Under the pieces are notes generated by a model, which ran no database searches, was not told where the DNA came from, and worked only from the letters and a program-made list of their open reading frames with translations. A stretch of DNA of 64,000 bases from Candidatus Nanoarchaeia archaeon (lineage in GTDB: Archaea; Nanobdellota; Nanobdellia; Woesearchaeales; JACPBV01), in NCBI GenBank assembly GCA_028279655.1, contig JANQNH010000021.1:18938-82937 (forward strand), given 5' to 3'. The stretch's first letter is position 1; each line of letters begins with the position of its first letter. Positions 61,964-64,000 of this stretch are shown here, piece after piece. The translations under genes were made by a program, and so were the position numbers.

Positions 61964-63091
61964 TTAAGAACCTTCTCTAAGAATGTCTTTCAGTGCTTCT
62001 TTGCTCTCTAGTATGTTCTCTTCTTGTTTTTGTTCTTCTATGATTGGCTTAGGTTCTTCTATGGCCCCTGTAGCTTCCTGTTTTGGCCCTTCATCTTTTT
62101 GATCCAATGGTTTTTGTTCTTCTATGGTTTCTTGTGGTATCTCTTCGGTTATTTCTTTATCCTCTTCCTGAGCTGGTTGTTCTATCTGTTGTTGTTCTAT
62201 CTCCTGTTCCTCTACCGCAGGTTGTTCAGTTGCTTGTGGTTCCTTTACTATTGGGTGGTTTGGATCTTTCTCTTTAAGCTTCTGAAGGGATTGCAAGGTT
62301 CTCTGACCCTGATCAACAGAGTAGGATAGTGGATTTATGACCATGCCATCCTTTGCAAGTATTGTCTGAATTCCTGTTGCCTTCTGCATCTCCCTTATCT
62401 GATACAACAAATCTGCTTTTACCATCTCTATCCCAAAATGCTGAACTATAGCCAGCCTAGGGGCTACCTCTTTTATTATCTTTATTGCATCTTCTACACA
62501 TAGGTTATTCTTTGAGTCTTCCTTTTTTAGATGAGGTACGTTCAGAATCAGGATATTTGAATTCTTGTATTGTTCAATCAGTTCTGGGGAATATTTGGTG
62601 TCTGAGGAATAGGATAAAGTAAAGTAGGGTGTGAAAAACTTGAACCCAATCGCTTTCTCTGAATGCCTTGTTGTCAATGCCAGTATCTCTATCTCGTTTA
62701 TCCCTACTCTCTGTCCTGCTTCAAGAACTATGAACCTTTCCAAGAAGTCCCTGAAGTGAGGATTGAGGGGTGATTGATGATTCTCATTGCTATTGATTGT
62801 TTCTTTGTTTGCTACAAGTACTCCTTTTTTATCCAATCCAGAGTATGTCATTGCATCAATCACTGCATTAATATCGTTGGAATGGTTTATATGGGAATGG
62901 GATACTAGCAATGCTGTGGTTTCCCTGAGGTTTATTCCGTTTTTGGCTGCATTTTCCAAGGAGTTAGGGCCAGGATCTATATGGAATTGATTATCACTAA
63001 CCTGCAGAACGAATCCTCCTGAAGAAAGGATATTTCTACCAACTACAAAAGATCCTTGTCCTGTGCCTAGGAATATTATTGAAGCTTGAAT
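61964..63091 (-). CDS. Metallo-beta-lactamase-fold protein with acidic tail, apparent ATT start
   Basis: The track starts at TTG 62959, but conserved MBL sequence continues upstream in frame (SIIFLGTGQGSFVVGRNIL; FHIDPGPNSLENA). There is no ATG/GTG/TTG before it; ATT 63091 lies 37 bp below the TATA TTTATTAA and just after GGGGGT. From there the protein has 375 residues. The metal motif is SHSHINHSND (HxHxxH with Asn in place of the usual Asp). Further strands are LTTRHSEKAIGFKF, YSSDTKYSPEL and AIVQHFG. The last 110 residues are Glu/Gln/Pro-rich and probably disordered. Confidence 0.7.
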   Translation of the reverse strand: MQASIIFLGTGQGSFVVGRNILSSGGFVLQVSDNQFHIDPGPNSLENAAKNGINLRETTALLVSHSHINHSNDINAVIDAMTYSGLDKKGVLVANKETINSNENHQSPLNPHFRDFLERFIVLEAGQRVGINEIEILALTTRHSEKAIGFKFFTPYFTLSYSSDTKYSPELIEQYKNSNILILNVPHLKKEDSKNNLCVEDAIKIIKEVAPRLAIVQHFGIEMVKADLLYQIREMQKATGIQTILAKDGMVINPLSYSVDQGQRTLQSLQKLKEKDPNHPIVKEPQATEQPAVEEQEIEQQQIEQPAQEEDKEITEEIPQETIEEQKPLDQKDEGPKQEATGAIEEPKPIIEEQKQEENILESKEALKDILREGS

Positions 63092-63158
63092 TTTTAACCC
63101 CCGAAGAATAGGTATGAAGTAAGGTTAATAAATTTTTCGTAATGTTGGAGTAATATAA

Positions 63159-63998
63159 TCAGATAGGGGCCTTGTTAGTATATGAAATCCCTAGGCTAGT
63201 AACTCTACCCTGTCTATTTATGTAGAATGTTTCAAACACGTTGCTTTTCTTATACTCGAATACTATTTCCGGACATTCTCTGTAGGATGCGGTTTGACTA
63301 TCTCCTGTGAACCTTAGATTACCCATTGATTCGGAATCTTCTAGGGTATGCAGGTGAAATCTGGAAAGGCAGTGGAGGGTGTAATCATCAGGGTCAGCTG
63401 AGTTTTTAAGCTGTTCAATTACTATAGGGGAACATAAAAGCGAGTTCTTTTTATCTTCTTCGCTTATTTTATATAATGGATTTTCCAGTATTTTTCTTAG
63501 AATCTCAATATCTTCTGTAAGTAAGGACCTTTGCTTATTTTTCAAAAAATCATATAGTTCCTGTGCATGTGAATAATCTCCCTTTGCCAATATATCATCT
63601 ATATATTGAAAGTATCTTGAAGTATCTTCAATCACATCTTCTTTTAATTCTATTCTGCCCCTATGAGTAGAGAGTCCTCCTGAAATCTCAGAATAGGTTA
63701 CCTCTTCTATATTCTTTCGTAGAAGTCGCATAACATCATCAATAAAAGATGAGTTCTGCAGGTTATCTTTTAGAATCTCCTTTCTTAATTGGTCCAGAGT
63801 GCTAATATCCTGTATATATCCTGGATGATTAGGATTAAAGAGTCTTTGTTGAAGTTTTTTGTTTTTCCTTATATAGTCCAGCAGATAAATATCATTGATG
63901 TGGAATTGGTAGTTCTTTGAATGGTTTTTGGGTCTGTTTCTTAGATTATCTGCAATGTCCAAGATGTCTCCCCTATTACGATTATGAGCAAGCGCCAC
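63159..63998 (-). CDS. Unrecognised protein, truncated or ending at the right edge
   Basis: The frame is open to the window edge; GTG 63998 may be internal, so the N-terminus is uncertain. At least 279 residues, mostly helical and charged (DILDIADNLRNRPKNHSKN; IYLLDYIRKNKKLQQRLFNPNHPG), with a beta-rich C-terminus (ECPEIVFEYKKSNVFETFYINRQGRVTSLG). No domain recognised. It is upstream of the MBL-fold gene on the same strand, which has its own TATA in the gap. Confidence 0.5.
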   Translation of the reverse strand: MALAHNRNRGDILDIADNLRNRPKNHSKNYQFHINDIYLLDYIRKNKKLQQRLFNPNHPGYIQDISTLDQLRKEILKDNLQNSSFIDDVMRLLRKNIEEVTYSEISGGLSTHRGRIELKEDVIEDTSRYFQYIDDILAKGDYSHAQELYDFLKNKQRSLLTEDIEILRKILENPLYKISEEDKKNSLLCSPIVIEQLKNSADPDDYTLHCLSRFHLHTLEDSESMGNLRFTGDSQTASYRECPEIVFEYKKSNVFETFYINRQGRVTSLGISYTNKAPI

Positions 63999-64000
63999 TA

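Noticed and set aside
1-64000. CRISPR array, rRNA genes, insertion sequences
   Set aside because: No regularly spaced direct repeats, no rRNA core sequences and no transposase ORFs or terminal repeats were seen; the only mobile-type genes are the two homing endonucleases.

Overview
This window looks archaeal and most likely comes from a DPANN-type lineage (Woesearchaeota or Pacearchaeota would fit; I could not run a phylogeny). The archaeal markers are ABCE1/RLI, both topoisomerase VI subunits, archaeal DnaG primase, RIO1 kinase next to a Pno1/Dim2-like KH protein, TrmI, DUF99, a HerA-like ATPase, Lrp- and TrmB-type regulators, a presenilin homologue, BRE/TATA promoters about 25-35 bp before start codons, and tRNAs with bulge-helix-bulge (BHB) introns. 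The DNA is AT-rich. Shine-Dalgarno sites (GGAGGTG type) are used inside operons, while first genes tend to have very short leaders.

Layout. 1-5.7 kb: an AbrB-like protein, then a self-contained operon of wHTH regulator, MacB/LolD ATPase, secreted CARDB-like protein and two FtsX permeases, closed by a multi-hairpin element. 5.7-11.3 kb: MATE exporter, radical SAM gene directly behind an intron-containing tRNA-Thr, small regulators, ABCE1. 11.4-17 kb: carA with a structured leader, a LAGLIDADG homing endonuclease, and carB. 17-25 kb: a Tat-exported protein, purL-receiver-purQ-purS, and a full-length guaA. 25-33.5 kb: DUF99, glmS, a second homing endonuclease (AbrB-LAGLIDADG), acetyltransferases, a tandem Lrp regulator, and trmI behind tRNA-Arg. 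33.6-39.7 kb: topoisomerase VI, KH, RIO1 and a TrmB-like regulator. 39.8-40.4 kb: a non-coding block rich in RNA structure, then dnaG. 41.8-47.5 kb: two membrane-anchored thioredoxin-like proteins, a HerA-like ATPase and a Tat lipoprotein. 47.5-57.5 kb: a complete tryptophan operon (trpE-G-D-C-MBL-F-membrane protein-B-A-Cys-rich secreted protein), with tryptophanyl-tRNA synthetase behind it. 57.8-64 kb: a beta-helix surface protein, presenilin-type protease, tandem Lrp regulator, NTF2-like protein, and a metallo-beta-lactamase-fold protein that seems to start at ATT.

The most notable observation is in carB. Its reading frame is broken exactly inside the conserved GQAAEFDYSGTQ segment by 23 nt. 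Those 23 nt and their flanks fold into a textbook archaeal BHB splice motif: a 4-bp central helix CUGA/UCAG and two 3-nt bulges. Cutting at the standard positions restores the conserved Phe and a 1,072-residue CarB. A protein-coding BHB intron in carB, next to a homing endonuclease gene and with no ATG/GTG/TTG start for carB, suggests an unusual mobile-intron locus. The same geometry is seen in the tRNA-Arg intron at the non-canonical 29/30 position. Together the genes describe an organism with more biosynthesis (pyrimidine/arginine precursor, purine, GMP, glucosamine-6-phosphate, tryptophan) than is usual for small DPANN genomes.
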